Assembly (NCBI GenBank): GCA_002335115.1
Contig: DDCR01000097.1
Coordinates: forward strand, 1 to 10,935
Length of the DNA: 10,935 bases
Direction: 5' to 3'
Source of the DNA: Oceanospirillaceae bacterium UBA2001
GTDB lineage: Bacteria; Pseudomonadota; Gammaproteobacteria; Pseudomonadales; Balneatricaceae
Below are positions 1 to 6,748 of the stretch, in pieces; the stretch's first letter is position 1; every line of letters starts with the position of its first letter. Position numbers and translations under genes: made by a program. The notes under the pieces are model-generated. The model saw only the letters and a program-made list of their open reading frames with translations, was not told the origin of the DNA and ran no database searches.

Positions 1-1
1 G

Positions 2-1306
2 CCGATTCAGGCGCAAGCTTTACCATCAATTTTATCCAATAAGGATGTCATTGCTAAGGCCAAAACAGGGTCTGGTAAAACGGCAACCTTTGCTTTGGGT
101 TTATTAAATAAACTTGAGGTAAAACGGTTTCGAGTGCAAACCTTGGTTTTGTGTCCCACCCGTGAGTTAGCAGATCAAGTGGCGGTAGAAATACGTAAAT
201 TAGCCCGTGGTATTCATAATATAAAAGTGCTCACTTTGTGCGGTGGCATGGCTTTTGGGCCGCAAGTTGGTTCGTTGGAGCATGGTGCCCATATCATCGT
301 AGGTACGCCAGGCCGAGTAGAAGAACACCTGCGTAAAGCCAATCTAAATCTTGATAATCTCACCACTTTAGTATTAGACGAGGCTGATAGAATGCTGGAT
401 ATGGGTTTTCAACAGGCCCTTGATGACATTATCAGTTACATGCCTAAACAGCGCCAAACTCTTTTATTTAGTGCAACCTATCCGCCAAAAATACAACACA
501 CTGCAAACCGAATCATGCAGTCTCCGGTGATGGTTGAAGTTCAGGATAGCCATAGCAATCAGAGCATCGTTCAAAACCTTTATGAGGTTGAAAATGACGA
601 TGGCCGTATTGAGGCTGTTAGACTTTTATTACAAGCCCATCAACCTGAATCGACGCTCATTTTTTGCAATACCAAGATTGAAACTGACCAAGTGGCTAAT
701 GAGTTGCGTGGGGTGGGCTATGAAGCTTTAGCCTTGCATGGTGATTTAGAGCAAAAGCAACGGGACCAAACCTTAGTGCGTTTTTCAAATCGCAGTGCCT
801 CAATATTGGTGGCGACCGATGTGGCTGCGCGGGGTTTAGATATTGAAGCTTTGGATCTTGTTATTAATTATCAGATTGCCCGTGAATTGGAAGTTCATAC
901 CCATCGTATTGGCCGCACGGGACGGGCAGGTGCACAGGGCATTGCCTGCACGTTGCATACCCAAAAAGAAAACCACAAAATTGGGTTGTTAGAAGACTAC
1001 CTCAAGCAAAAGCTGGAGCGTGATAATTTGCCCCCTCTGGCCTTATTGCGCCAACCTGCATTTGTTGCTCCCATGATCACTCTACAAATTGGTGGTGGGA
1101 AAAAGCAAAAGGTAAGGGCGGGTGATATCGTTGGGGCTTTAACTGGAGATGAGGGTATGCCTGCCTCAGAGATTGGTAAAATACAGGTGGGTGACCAATG
1201 GGCTTATGTAGCAGTCACCCAAGCCCATGGTAAAACAGCCTTTAATCGCCTCAGTGAAGGTAAGATTAAGGGCCGTAGTTTTAAAATAAGACGCCTACGA
1301 GGTTAG
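2..1306 (+). CDS. dbpA: ATP-dependent RNA helicase DbpA, 5' end cut by the window edge
   Basis: DEAD-box RNA helicase of the DbpA family, which in E. coli is activated by hairpin 92 of 23S rRNA and acts in late assembly of the large ribosomal subunit. The reading frame is open from base 2, giving 434 visible residues. The first residues (PIQAQALP) correspond to the end of the Q motif, so about 25-30 N-terminal residues are missing. In order I see motif I AKTGSGKT (20-27), PTREL (about 52-56), DEAD (126-129), SAT (157-159), the ARGLD region, and HRIGRTGRAG (301-310). Residues about 359-434 form the C-terminal RNA-binding domain (GDIVGALTGDEG, IGKIQV, GKIKGRSFKIRRL) that separates DbpA from RhlB, RhlE, SrmB and DeaD. 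All catalytic motifs are intact. The stop lies one base before the next start. The family call is secure; rRNA specificity is inferred from the C-terminal domain. Confidence 0.96.
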   Translation, partial: PIQAQALPSILSNKDVIAKAKTGSGKTATFALGLLNKLEVKRFRVQTLVLCPTRELADQVAVEIRKLARGIHNIKVLTLCGGMAFGPQVGSLEHGAHIIVGTPGRVEEHLRKANLNLDNLTTLVLDEADRMLDMGFQQALDDIISYMPKQRQTLLFSATYPPKIQHTANRIMQSPVMVEVQDSHSNQSIVQNLYEVENDDGRIEAVRLLLQAHQPESTLIFCNTKIETDQVANELRGVGYEALALHGDLEQKQRDQTLVRFSNRSASILVATDVAARGLDIEALDLVINYQIARELEVHTHRIGRTGRAGAQGIACTLHTQKENHKIGLLEDYLKQKLERDNLPPLALLRQPAFVAPMITLQIGGGKKQKVRAGDIVGALTGDEGMPASEIGKIQVGDQWAYVAVTQAHGKTAFNRLSEGKIKGRSFKIRRLRG

Positions 1307-1307
1307 C

Positions 1308-1688
1308 ATGAGTTTAAATGTATTATTGCGAATCAATAGTGGCTTTTGGCTAACTTTGGGTTTAGTCATGTTACTCAAAACTGATGTGGTTAACTTGTGG
1401 ATCGGCACTGAAAAAACCATGTTGATTCATTCTATTGGTATTATTTTAGTCGTTAATGGCATGATTCTTTTAGTGACATCCCTTCGCCAACAGATAAAAC
1501 CTCATGAGGTTATGTTTTTTGTAATTGTTGACTATGGTTGGTCCCTACTCATTATTGTATTCATCAGTTTAGGGGCAGTGATTGTCGATCCAGTGGGTAT
1601 TAGACTCACCTTTGTGTTGGCTCTGTTGTCGGCTATTTTGGGTGCATTTCAATTTAGGCACTACAAGCAACTTATCGGCCGAGCTTAG
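1308..1688 (+). CDS. Small integral membrane protein, four predicted helices, function unknown
   Basis: A 126-residue, strongly hydrophobic protein that I do not recognise. Hydrophobic stretches at about residues 8-23, 38-57, 69-91 and 97-115 suggest four inner-membrane helices, joined by short loops such as SLRQQIKPHE (58-67). No signal-peptide cleavage site or catalytic motif is visible. The ATG follows the dbpA stop by one base, and a GAGG at about 1299-1302, inside the end of dbpA, lies at good distance, so it is probably co-transcribed and translationally coupled to dbpA. The coupling supports it as a real gene but does not suggest a function, because DbpA is cytosolic. An overlapping frame at 1582-1836 has a less convincing composition and is treated as a shadow. 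Confidence 0.75.
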   Translation: MSLNVLLRINSGFWLTLGLVMLLKTDVVNLWIGTEKTMLIHSIGIILVVNGMILLVTSLRQQIKPHEVMFFVIVDYGWSLLIIVFISLGAVIVDPVGIRLTFVLALLSAILGAFQFRHYKQLIGRA

Positions 1689-1828
1689 TGATTACTGTGC
1701 TTGGCTAAAAATAACAGGTGTAGCTCAGACTTTTTGGTACATAAGCGGCTTGCTGGCTGGAGCAATATCACTGAGCTTTTGTGTTAAGCTTAGGGGTAAA
1801 AATAGGCTGGCTTTAAAAGAGATTATTT

Positions 1829-2188
1829 ATGTCTAATTTACCTCACTGCCCCAAATGTAACTCTGAATACACATACCAAGACGCGGGCCAGTACATGTGT
1901 CCAGAATGTGCCCATGAGTGGTCAGTCAGGGCCTCTGAGGATGCCTCTGAGGGTAGTGGTGAGCATTTAGATGGTAAACAAACCCGTGACAGTAATGGCA
2001 ACCTTTTACAGGATGGCGACACCGTTACGGTCATTAAAGACCTTAAAGTCAAAGGCTCCTCACTAGTGGTAAAAGTAGGCACTAAGGTGAAAGGTATTCG
2101 TTTAGTGGATGGCGACCATGACATCGATTGCAAAATCCCGGGAGTTGGGGCCATGAAATTAAAGTCTCAGTTTGTTAAAAAGCAATAA
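1829..2188 (+). CDS. yjdM: Zinc-ribbon domain protein YjdM (PhnA family)
   Basis: A 119-residue protein very similar to E. coli YjdM, historically called PhnA. The N-terminal zinc ribbon has Cys7, Cys10, Cys24 and Cys27 in the pattern CPKC...CPEC, with the family-typical stretch CPECAHEW. After a short acidic, variable linker (about 35-50) comes the C-terminal PhnA domain (about 54-119), with [21 protein letters not shown] and [19 protein letters not shown], and it ends in a basic tail. The molecular role is not established: despite the old name, this protein is not the phosphonoacetate hydrolase, and it is not part of the C-P lyase phn operon. A modest AGAG site lies 5' of the ATG. The 140 bp upstream contain no gene and no convincing terminator. 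The gene appears complete and of normal length. Confidence 0.93.
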   Translation: MSNLPHCPKCNSEYTYQDAGQYMCPECAHEWSVRASEDASEGSGEHLDGKQTRDSNGNLLQDGDTVTVIKDLKVKGSSLVVKVGTKVKGIRLVDGDHDIDCKIPGVGAMKLKSQFVKKQ

Positions 2189-2365
2189 CCCCTAACCCAC
2201 GTAGCTTATATCGTAGATTTAGGTTTCAAAAAACCAAAATATAGAGTCATCAAAATGCATTCATGGGTAATTGTTGTACTCACTTTTGTGCATCTTGGTT
2301 AACTAAAGGGGTCGTCACAGACGATCACAATTTTAGTAACTGTGGGTAAAAAAGGAAGCATTAAA
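2189..2365. other. Intergenic region before the hydrolase, with short dyads
   Basis: A 177-bp non-coding gap that probably holds the hydrolase promoter, although no good -35/-10 pair stands out. Three small symmetric elements can be seen: GGTTT/AAACC around a 4-nt loop near 2222-2235, the dyad CGTC-ACA-GACG at 2313-2323 (extendable by one A-T and one G-T pair), and CACAG...CTGTG near 2316-2344. None is followed by a run of T, so they are not good intrinsic terminators. Any of them could be an operator, but that is speculation. Confidence 0.3.
2352..2358 (+). promoter_or_regulatory. Shine-Dalgarno site fixing the hydrolase start
   Basis: The purine-rich AAGGAAG lies seven bases before the ATG at 2366. 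It favours that ATG over the in-frame GTG at 2342, which would place this site inside the coding region and add eight residues (MGKKGSIK) that do not look conserved. Confidence 0.7.
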
Positions 2366-3268
2366 ATGTTTGTTGAAAAAGAATTCATCTCCCAAGGCTC
2401 TATTCTTCGGGGCCGCTGGTATGCTGCTTCGGAAGCATCTCTGTCACCGTGCATTGTCATGTGTCATGGCACTTCAGCAACGATTTCCATGTGTCTTGCA
2501 GACTATGCCACTGAATTTCAAAACAAGGGCATCAATGTTTTTGTTTATGACCATGCGGGTTTTGGTCGCAGCGATGGTAAAACACAGCAAACGATCAATC
2601 CTTGGCTTCAAGGGCGAGGCATTGCTGATGCTGTGACCTTTTTGAAATCTGAACATCAGCTACATAATGGGAAAATTATTTTGTGGGGTGATAGCTTTGC
2701 TGGCATGCTTGTGTTGGTTGCTAGTGCTCTTATTGAAGGTTTAGCGGGGGTGGTTTGCTTTGCCGCCACTTGCGGACTAACCACTTTAAAAGTTCAGAAC
2801 GCAGAAAAAAGTTTAAACATACTTAAACACACTTTTGATCAGGGTGAGTTTGAAAAATTGGACGATCTTTCGCGTGAAGGGCCCATGGCAGTGGTGTCTT
2901 CTGACCAACAGACAAACCCCTCTTTACTCACACCCATTCAAGCCTTTCGCTGGTTTATCGATCAAGGAGGTCAGTGGAACACAGGTTGGAAAAATAGCAT
3001 AACTCGAGTTATTCCCAAGACTGAAGTCGCCTTTTCGCCGTTTATTACCGCCCCATTTATCGAAGTGCCTGTATTAATGATGACGGGTAAGGAAGATGAA
3101 ATGCCGCACATCAAACGTGAGGTGCAGTTAGAGATATTTGACCGCATTAAATCCAAAAAACAGTTTTATGAAATTGATGGTGGCCATTTTGGGGCGCTTT
3201 ACCCTCATACGCCATTATTTTATGAGGCCATAAGTGTGCAGCATGCCTTTATTAAGTCAATGACCTAA
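2366..3268 (+). CDS. Alpha/beta-hydrolase fold protein, substrate unknown
   Basis: A 300-residue cytosolic alpha/beta hydrolase. Features in order: an N-terminal beta-rich segment; an HGTSAT turn (35-40), which probably forms the oxyanion hole; YDHAGFGRSDG (61-71), the common loop of this fold; the nucleophile elbow WGDSFAG (107-113) with Ser110; a likely cap region of about 140-225; a likely acid in GKEDEMPH (Glu243 or Asp244); and the catalytic His in DGGHFG (His274). The triad is therefore complete. The arrangement resembles the dienelactone hydrolase and S9/S15-like branch more than classical lipases, but I cannot name a substrate. There is no signal peptide. It stands alone: yjdM ends 177 bp upstream and yigZ converges from downstream. 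The fold is secure; the exact reaction is not. Confidence 0.88.
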   Translation: MFVEKEFISQGSILRGRWYAASEASLSPCIVMCHGTSATISMCLADYATEFQNKGINVFVYDHAGFGRSDGKTQQTINPWLQGRGIADAVTFLKSEHQLHNGKIILWGDSFAGMLVLVASALIEGLAGVVCFAATCGLTTLKVQNAEKSLNILKHTFDQGEFEKLDDLSREGPMAVVSSDQQTNPSLLTPIQAFRWFIDQGGQWNTGWKNSITRVIPKTEVAFSPFITAPFIEVPVLMMTGKEDEMPHIKREVQLEIFDRIKSKKQFYEIDGGHFGALYPHTPLFYEAISVQHAFIKSMT

Positions 3269-3289
3269 TACTCTTGAACGATACTAATT

Positions 3290-3359
3290 TTACTTTAGTC
3301 ACTTTATTACAGTCCCTGTATTTTAGTCACTATACTTAAGTCCCTATATTGCAGTCACT
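3290..3359. repeat. Five-unit 14-bp tandem repeat in a convergent intergenic gap
   Basis: Five exact-period copies of a 14-bp unit, roughly TTAYTTN followed by AGTCMCT. The conserved heptamers begin at 3297, 3311, 3325, 3339 and 3353, and they alternate strictly: AGTCACT, AGTCCCT, AGTCACT, AGTCCCT, AGTCACT. The array can therefore also be read as a 28-bp unit repeated two and a half times; the two full 28-mers match at 22 of 28 positions. The other half of each unit is AT-rich and more variable, keeping mainly TA and TT. The array fills most of the 104 bp between the ends of the hydrolase and yigZ. Related AGTCAAT at 3255-3261, inside the last hydrolase codons, is exactly three periods (42 bp) upstream of the first heptamer and may be a decayed unit or chance. 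Function unknown. Confidence 0.85.
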
Positions 3360-3373
3360 CTAACCATCAGGCT

Positions 3374-3988
3374 TTAATCGCGTTGGGTGCTTACCTTTAC
3401 TGAGGTGAAGGCGGCTATATCGGCCCTAAGAGCGCTTAATTGTAGGCTAGGCACAGCGACGTTAAGGCTTAATGAGTCGCTATAATGCCTTTGATTTATA
3501 AGGGCATCATGCTTTTTACAAAGGTATTCGAGTTGTCCACTGAGGTCATAATGGCACTCGATGTGCAGCTCAGTTAAACTTTGCTTTAATGTGGTTGGGC
3601 ATTGTTCCACCACCTGTTTGACCGCTTCACCATAGGCCTTCACTAAACCACCAGTGCCAAGTTTAGTGCCACCGAAATAACGACATACCACCACGCTCAC
3701 TTCACCAATACCGCAATGACTCAGTACTTGGAGCATGGGTTTGCCGGCTGTGCCAGAGGGTTCACCTGCATCACTTAAACCCCAATACGTACTATTGTCT
3801 GGTGCTGCAGCCACCACAGCCCAGCAATGATGGTTAGCGTCAGGGTATTTTCTGCGCATGTCATTTAAATGAATATCACATTCGTCGCGCCCATTGGCAT
3901 GACGTAAATTGGCAATAAAGCGACTGTTTTTGATGGTTAGGGTCAACTCTAACTCTTGGTCCTTTAGTTGTGGAATTTGGTAGCTCAA
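3374..3988 (-). CDS. yigZ: YigZ / IMPACT family protein
   Basis: Member of the YigZ-IMPACT family. The eukaryotic relative IMPACT regulates the translation kinase GCN2; the bacterial role is unsettled. With the TTG start chosen here the protein has 204 residues, the usual family length. The N-terminal UPF0029/IMPACT domain (about 8-125) shows KNSRFIA, YPDANHHCWA, SDAGEPSGTAGKPML (72-86), RYFGGTKLGTGGLVKAYG (103-120). The C-terminal part (about 140-195) matches the position of the DUF1949 domain, which is related to the EF-G C-terminal fold. The frame stays open upstream to another TTG at 4066, but that would add 26 unconserved residues and overlap the promoter region of tcdA, whereas an AAGG site sits six bases before the TTG at 3988. 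It is transcribed divergently from tcdA and converges on the hydrolase. Confidence 0.93.
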   Translation of the reverse strand: MSYQIPQLKDQELELTLTIKNSRFIANLRHANGRDECDIHLNDMRRKYPDANHHCWAVVAAAPDNSTYWGLSDAGEPSGTAGKPMLQVLSHCGIGEVSVVVCRYFGGTKLGTGGLVKAYGEAVKQVVEQCPTTLKQSLTELHIECHYDLSGQLEYLCKKHDALINQRHYSDSLSLNVAVPSLQLSALRADIAAFTSVKVSTQRD

Positions 3989-3994
3989 ATTAGA

Positions 3995-3998
3995 CCTT
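3995..3998 (-). promoter_or_regulatory. Shine-Dalgarno site deciding the yigZ start
   Basis: On the minus strand, AAGG followed by six bases and TTG places the start at 3988. This gives a 204-residue product, in line with the family, so TTG is preferred over the longer reading that begins at 4066. Confidence 0.6.
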
Positions 3999-4040
3999 AA
4001 ATTATCAGTTAAATATGCTTTAAAACCCGCAGTCTTCTGG

Positions 4041-4067
4041 TTGTATGTGGTCCCAAGCAGGTACAAT
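4041..4067 (+). promoter_or_regulatory. Candidate promoter for tcdA-aceK, dyad symmetric and possibly bidirectional
   Basis: A good -10 hexamer TACAAT (4062-4067) is preceded after 15 bp by TTGTAT (4041-4046). The 15-bp spacer is shorter than the preferred 17; with a 17-bp spacer the -35 would be the poorer GGTTGT. On the minus strand the same dyad reads TTGTAC, 15 bp, TACAAC, so it could also drive yigZ. The plus-strand start would fall near 4074, leaving a leader of about 27 nt before the tcdA ATG. Confidence 0.4.
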
Positions 4068-4100
4068 GGACGAAAGTTTAACAGACATGTAATTGAATTA

Positions 4101-4901
4101 ATGACTCAAGCACAACCAGGTTTTGATGGTGTCGAAAGATTATACGGAGCAGACAGCTACAAGGCCATCCGTAAGGCACATATTTGTGTGGTTGGCATTG
4201 GCGGTGTGGGTACGTGGGTCGCTGAGGCATTGGCGCGTTCTGGAGTTGGTCAAATCACGCTAATCGATATGGATGATGTCGCTGCATCGAATATTAACCG
4301 TCAATTAGTGGCGCTACTATCAACCGTTGACCAAGTAAAAATAGAGGTCATGGCAGACCGAATTAAAGACATTAATCCTTCATGTCAGGTTAATTTAATT
4401 GAAGAATTTGTGGGTGAAAACAACCTAGAAGCTTGCTTAAATCGAGATTATGACTACGTCATCGATGCCTGTGATTCCATTAAGGCCAAAGCCATGATGG
4501 TATCTTGGTGCAAACATCGGCGTGTTCCCATTATCACTATTGGGGGCGCTGGAGGACAGCGCGACCCAAGCAAAGTTAAAATAGTGGATCTAGCCATGAC
4601 TAAAGTGGATCCCTTGGCGGCTAAATTAAGATCGGTTTTACGCAGCCAATATGGCTTTAGTAAAAATCTTAAAAGTAGATTTAGAATTGAGTGCGTATGT
4701 TCATCTGAACAGCTGCATTATCCGCAGCCTGATGGGAGTGTCGATTGGGCTAAAAGTGCAAATGTGGCGGGGGCTAAAATGGATTGCAGTCGAGGCTTTG
4801 GGGCGGTCAGCTTTGTTACTGGTACCTTTGCATTTATTGCTGTGGCCCGCGTGTTAGACAAGATTGTTACTAAGCATCAGCGTCTCGAAAACGAAAAATA
4901 A
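4101..4901 (+). CDS. tcdA: tRNA threonylcarbamoyladenosine dehydratase TcdA (CsdL)
   Basis: E1-like, ATP-dependent enzyme that dehydrates t6A at position 37 of ANN-decoding tRNAs to its cyclic form, ct6A, which helps decoding. The 266-residue product matches E. coli TcdA (268). Features in order: RLYGADSY (13-20); the nucleotide-binding GIGGVG (32-37); AEALARSGVGQITLIDMDDV (41-60); SNINRQ (63-68), the arginine region typical of E1 and ThiF/MoeB proteins; the DACDS motif (122-126); GGAGGQRDPSKV (148-159); and CVCSSE (198-203) followed by MDCSRGFGAVSFVTGTFAF (227-245), the family signature at the C-terminus. The ATG at 4101 starts just before the conserved region; a reading from 4041 would add 20 unconserved residues and include the promoter. 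No clear Shine-Dalgarno precedes this ATG. The stop is nine bases before aceK, so the two are probably co-transcribed. Confidence 0.95.
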   Translation: MTQAQPGFDGVERLYGADSYKAIRKAHICVVGIGGVGTWVAEALARSGVGQITLIDMDDVAASNINRQLVALLSTVDQVKIEVMADRIKDINPSCQVNLIEEFVGENNLEACLNRDYDYVIDACDSIKAKAMMVSWCKHRRVPIITIGGAGGQRDPSKVKIVDLAMTKVDPLAAKLRSVLRSQYGFSKNLKSRFRIECVCSSEQLHYPQPDGSVDWAKSANVAGAKMDCSRGFGAVSFVTGTFAFIAVARVLDKIVTKHQRLENEK

Positions 4902-4910
4902 GGAATTTTT

Positions 4911-6659
4911 ATGCCACTAAGCAGGGCACAAGCCGCTAAGATTGCACATATTATGGATGCAGGCTTTACCGAGTACCGTAGTCAATTTGAGCACATATCA
5001 TCTGGCGCTAAGCAACGTTTTGAGCAGGCGTTGTGGCAACAGGTTCAAGCCATTGGCATGCGACGCATCGATCTTTATGGTGAAATGGTGACAGAGGTCA
5101 CAAAAAGGCTTGATCTATTTCGTAGTGATGAAAATTTGGGGCAAGAAAAGGCTCGAGAATGGGTGGCTGTTAAACTTGAATTTGAAAAATTAACCCCCCA
5201 ACGCACGGACCCAGAGCTCGCTGAAACCTTTTATAACTCTATTTTCTGTCGTACCTTTCGCCACCGTGCTTTGCGTGAACACCGCATGTTTCTGTTTAGT
5301 TCAACAGAGCAAGCACCCAAGGTATTGGCTCAAGATATGTACCGACAATACGATGCTAGTCAAGGTGTGGTGAGCATGGTCAATGAAATTCTGGAGGATT
5401 ACAAATTTAGTGTGCCTTACGCTAATAAACGCCTTGATGTCATTAACTTAGTCCGTATTATCAAACACAATACTGACTTTCGCATGGCCATTGGTGCCCA
5501 AACACGGGTACAAATTCTAAAGTCTATTTTTTACCGCAACAAAGGGGCCTACCTAGTAGGGCAATTAGTCAATCCAAGCCACTCTCAACCGTTTATTATT
5601 CCTTTATTGAACGATGAAACCCAAGGCATTTACACCGACACGTTAATTACAGACCCAGACGATGTGAGTATTATTTTTAGTTTCACCCGCTCTTATTTCA
5701 TGGTGGAAACCCCAGTGCCTGCTGCGTTTGTTGGCTTTTTACAGCAAATCCTGCCGGCTAAACCCTTAGCTGAAATTTATACTAACATTGGGTTTTATAA
5801 ACATGGAAAATCAGTATTTATGCGGGACTACCTGCATCACATGGATGATTCTGATGATCAGTTTATTATAGCTCCAGGCATTAAAGGTATGGTCATGAGC
5901 GTATTTACCCTACCCTCATTAGACATTGTGTTTAAAATCATTAAGGATAAATTTGCCCCGCCAAAAGCGATGAGCAAAGCGGTGGTAAAAGAAAAGTACC
6001 GTTTGGTAAAAGTCCATGACCGGGTGGGTCGTATGGCAGATACCCAAGAATTTAAACACTTTGCTTTTGCCAAACACCGTTTTTCGCAAGAATTAATTGA
6101 TGAGTTGTTTGCTGTAGCGCCCAGCATGATCCACATTGTTGACGAATACGTAGTCATAGAACAGTTATATGTAGAACGTCGCATGATCCCTCTCAACATC
6201 TATATCGATACCGCCAGTGATGAACAACTGTACGATGTCATTGATGAATATGGCAACGCCATCAAACAACTAGCCGCCGCTAATATTTTTCCTGGCGATA
6301 TGTTATTTAAAAACTTTGGTGTGACCCGCCATGGCCGTGTCGTTTTTTATGACTACGATGAAATTTGTTACCTGACCGAATGTAACTTTCGCAAAATCCC
6401 AGAGGCCATGTATCCAGAACAAGAGTTGGCGAGTGAACCATGGTATTCAGTAGGACCCTACGATGTTTTTCCAGAAGAGTTCCATGTCTTTTTAGCAGGT
6501 CGACCCCGCATAGCCAAGATATTTCGCCAAATACACAGTGATATTTTTGATGCTGATTACTGGCAGTCTTTGCAGCGAGATATTGTAGATGGGCAGGTGA
6601 AAGACGTATTCCCCTATCGACGTAATAAACGTTTTCTCTCATCAAAAGCGTCGGTTTGA
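4911..6659 (+). CDS. aceK: Isocitrate dehydrogenase kinase/phosphatase AceK
   Basis: Bifunctional enzyme that phosphorylates and dephosphorylates isocitrate dehydrogenase, diverting isocitrate to the glyoxylate shunt during growth on acetate or fatty acids. It has 582 residues against 578 in E. coli, and an AGGA site before the ATG. The N-terminal regulatory domain spans about 1-310. The kinase/phosphatase domain then shows APGIKGMVM (321-329), the ATP-binding loop; Lys342 in VFKIIKDKF, equivalent to E. coli Lys336; Asp377 in GRMADT, equivalent to phosphatase residue Asp371; and PGDMLFKNFG with Asp463 plus FYDYDE with Asp481, equivalent to Asp457 and Asp475. LASEPWYSV and the PYRRNKRF end are also conserved. 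All key residues are intact, so both activities are expected. It lies nine bases after tcdA and is not next to aceB or aceA in this window, unlike the aceBAK operon of enterics. Confidence 0.98.
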   Translation: MPLSRAQAAKIAHIMDAGFTEYRSQFEHISSGAKQRFEQALWQQVQAIGMRRIDLYGEMVTEVTKRLDLFRSDENLGQEKAREWVAVKLEFEKLTPQRTDPELAETFYNSIFCRTFRHRALREHRMFLFSSTEQAPKVLAQDMYRQYDASQGVVSMVNEILEDYKFSVPYANKRLDVINLVRIIKHNTDFRMAIGAQTRVQILKSIFYRNKGAYLVGQLVNPSHSQPFIIPLLNDETQGIYTDTLITDPDDVSIIFSFTRSYFMVETPVPAAFVGFLQQILPAKPLAEIYTNIGFYKHGKSVFMRDYLHHMDDSDDQFIIAPGIKGMVMSVFTLPSLDIVFKIIKDKFAPPKAMSKAVVKEKYRLVKVHDRVGRMADTQEFKHFAFAKHRFSQELIDELFAVAPSMIHIVDEYVVIEQLYVERRMIPLNIYIDTASDEQLYDVIDEYGNAIKQLAAANIFPGDMLFKNFGVTRHGRVVFYDYDEICYLTECNFRKIPEAMYPEQELASEPWYSVGPYDVFPEEFHVFLAGRPRIAKIFRQIHSDIFDADYWQSLQRDIVDGQVKDVFPYRRNKRFLSSKASV

Positions 6660-6748
6660 GCGAGACAGTAGCGGCTGTAAACGACTTTTATTGCCATTAA
6701 TATAGTTTTTAATACCAGTAAATATTCAGTCTATTAAGGAGTCGCACT

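Noticed and set aside
1717..1728. GGTGTAGCTCAG resembles the 5' end and D-arm of a tRNA.
   Set aside because: No GGTTCRA T-arm, anticodon stem or matching acceptor strand follows within 100 bases.
1582..1836. An 84-codon frame overlapping the end of the small membrane protein and the start of yjdM.
   Set aside because: It begins inside the membrane gene in another frame, has no ribosome site, and its composition looks like a shadow.
2255..2302. A 15-codon hydrophobic mini-ORF (MHSWVIVVLTFVHLG).
   Set aside because: It has no Shine-Dalgarno, is very short and lies in a likely promoter region, so it is probably chance.
3290..3359. Could the repeats be a small CRISPR array?
   Set aside because: The unit is 14 bp with no unique spacers of 25-40 bp, and no cas genes are present.
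5858..6645. Two frames of about 112 codons on the minus strand inside aceK.
   Set aside because: They lie opposite strongly conserved AceK coding sequence and have no recognisable domain.
6660..6748. Possible terminator or promoter between aceK and the acetyltransferase gene.
   Set aside because: Only a 3-bp CAG/CTG stem and poorly spaced TTGCCA/TAATAC hexamers are present, too weak to annotate.
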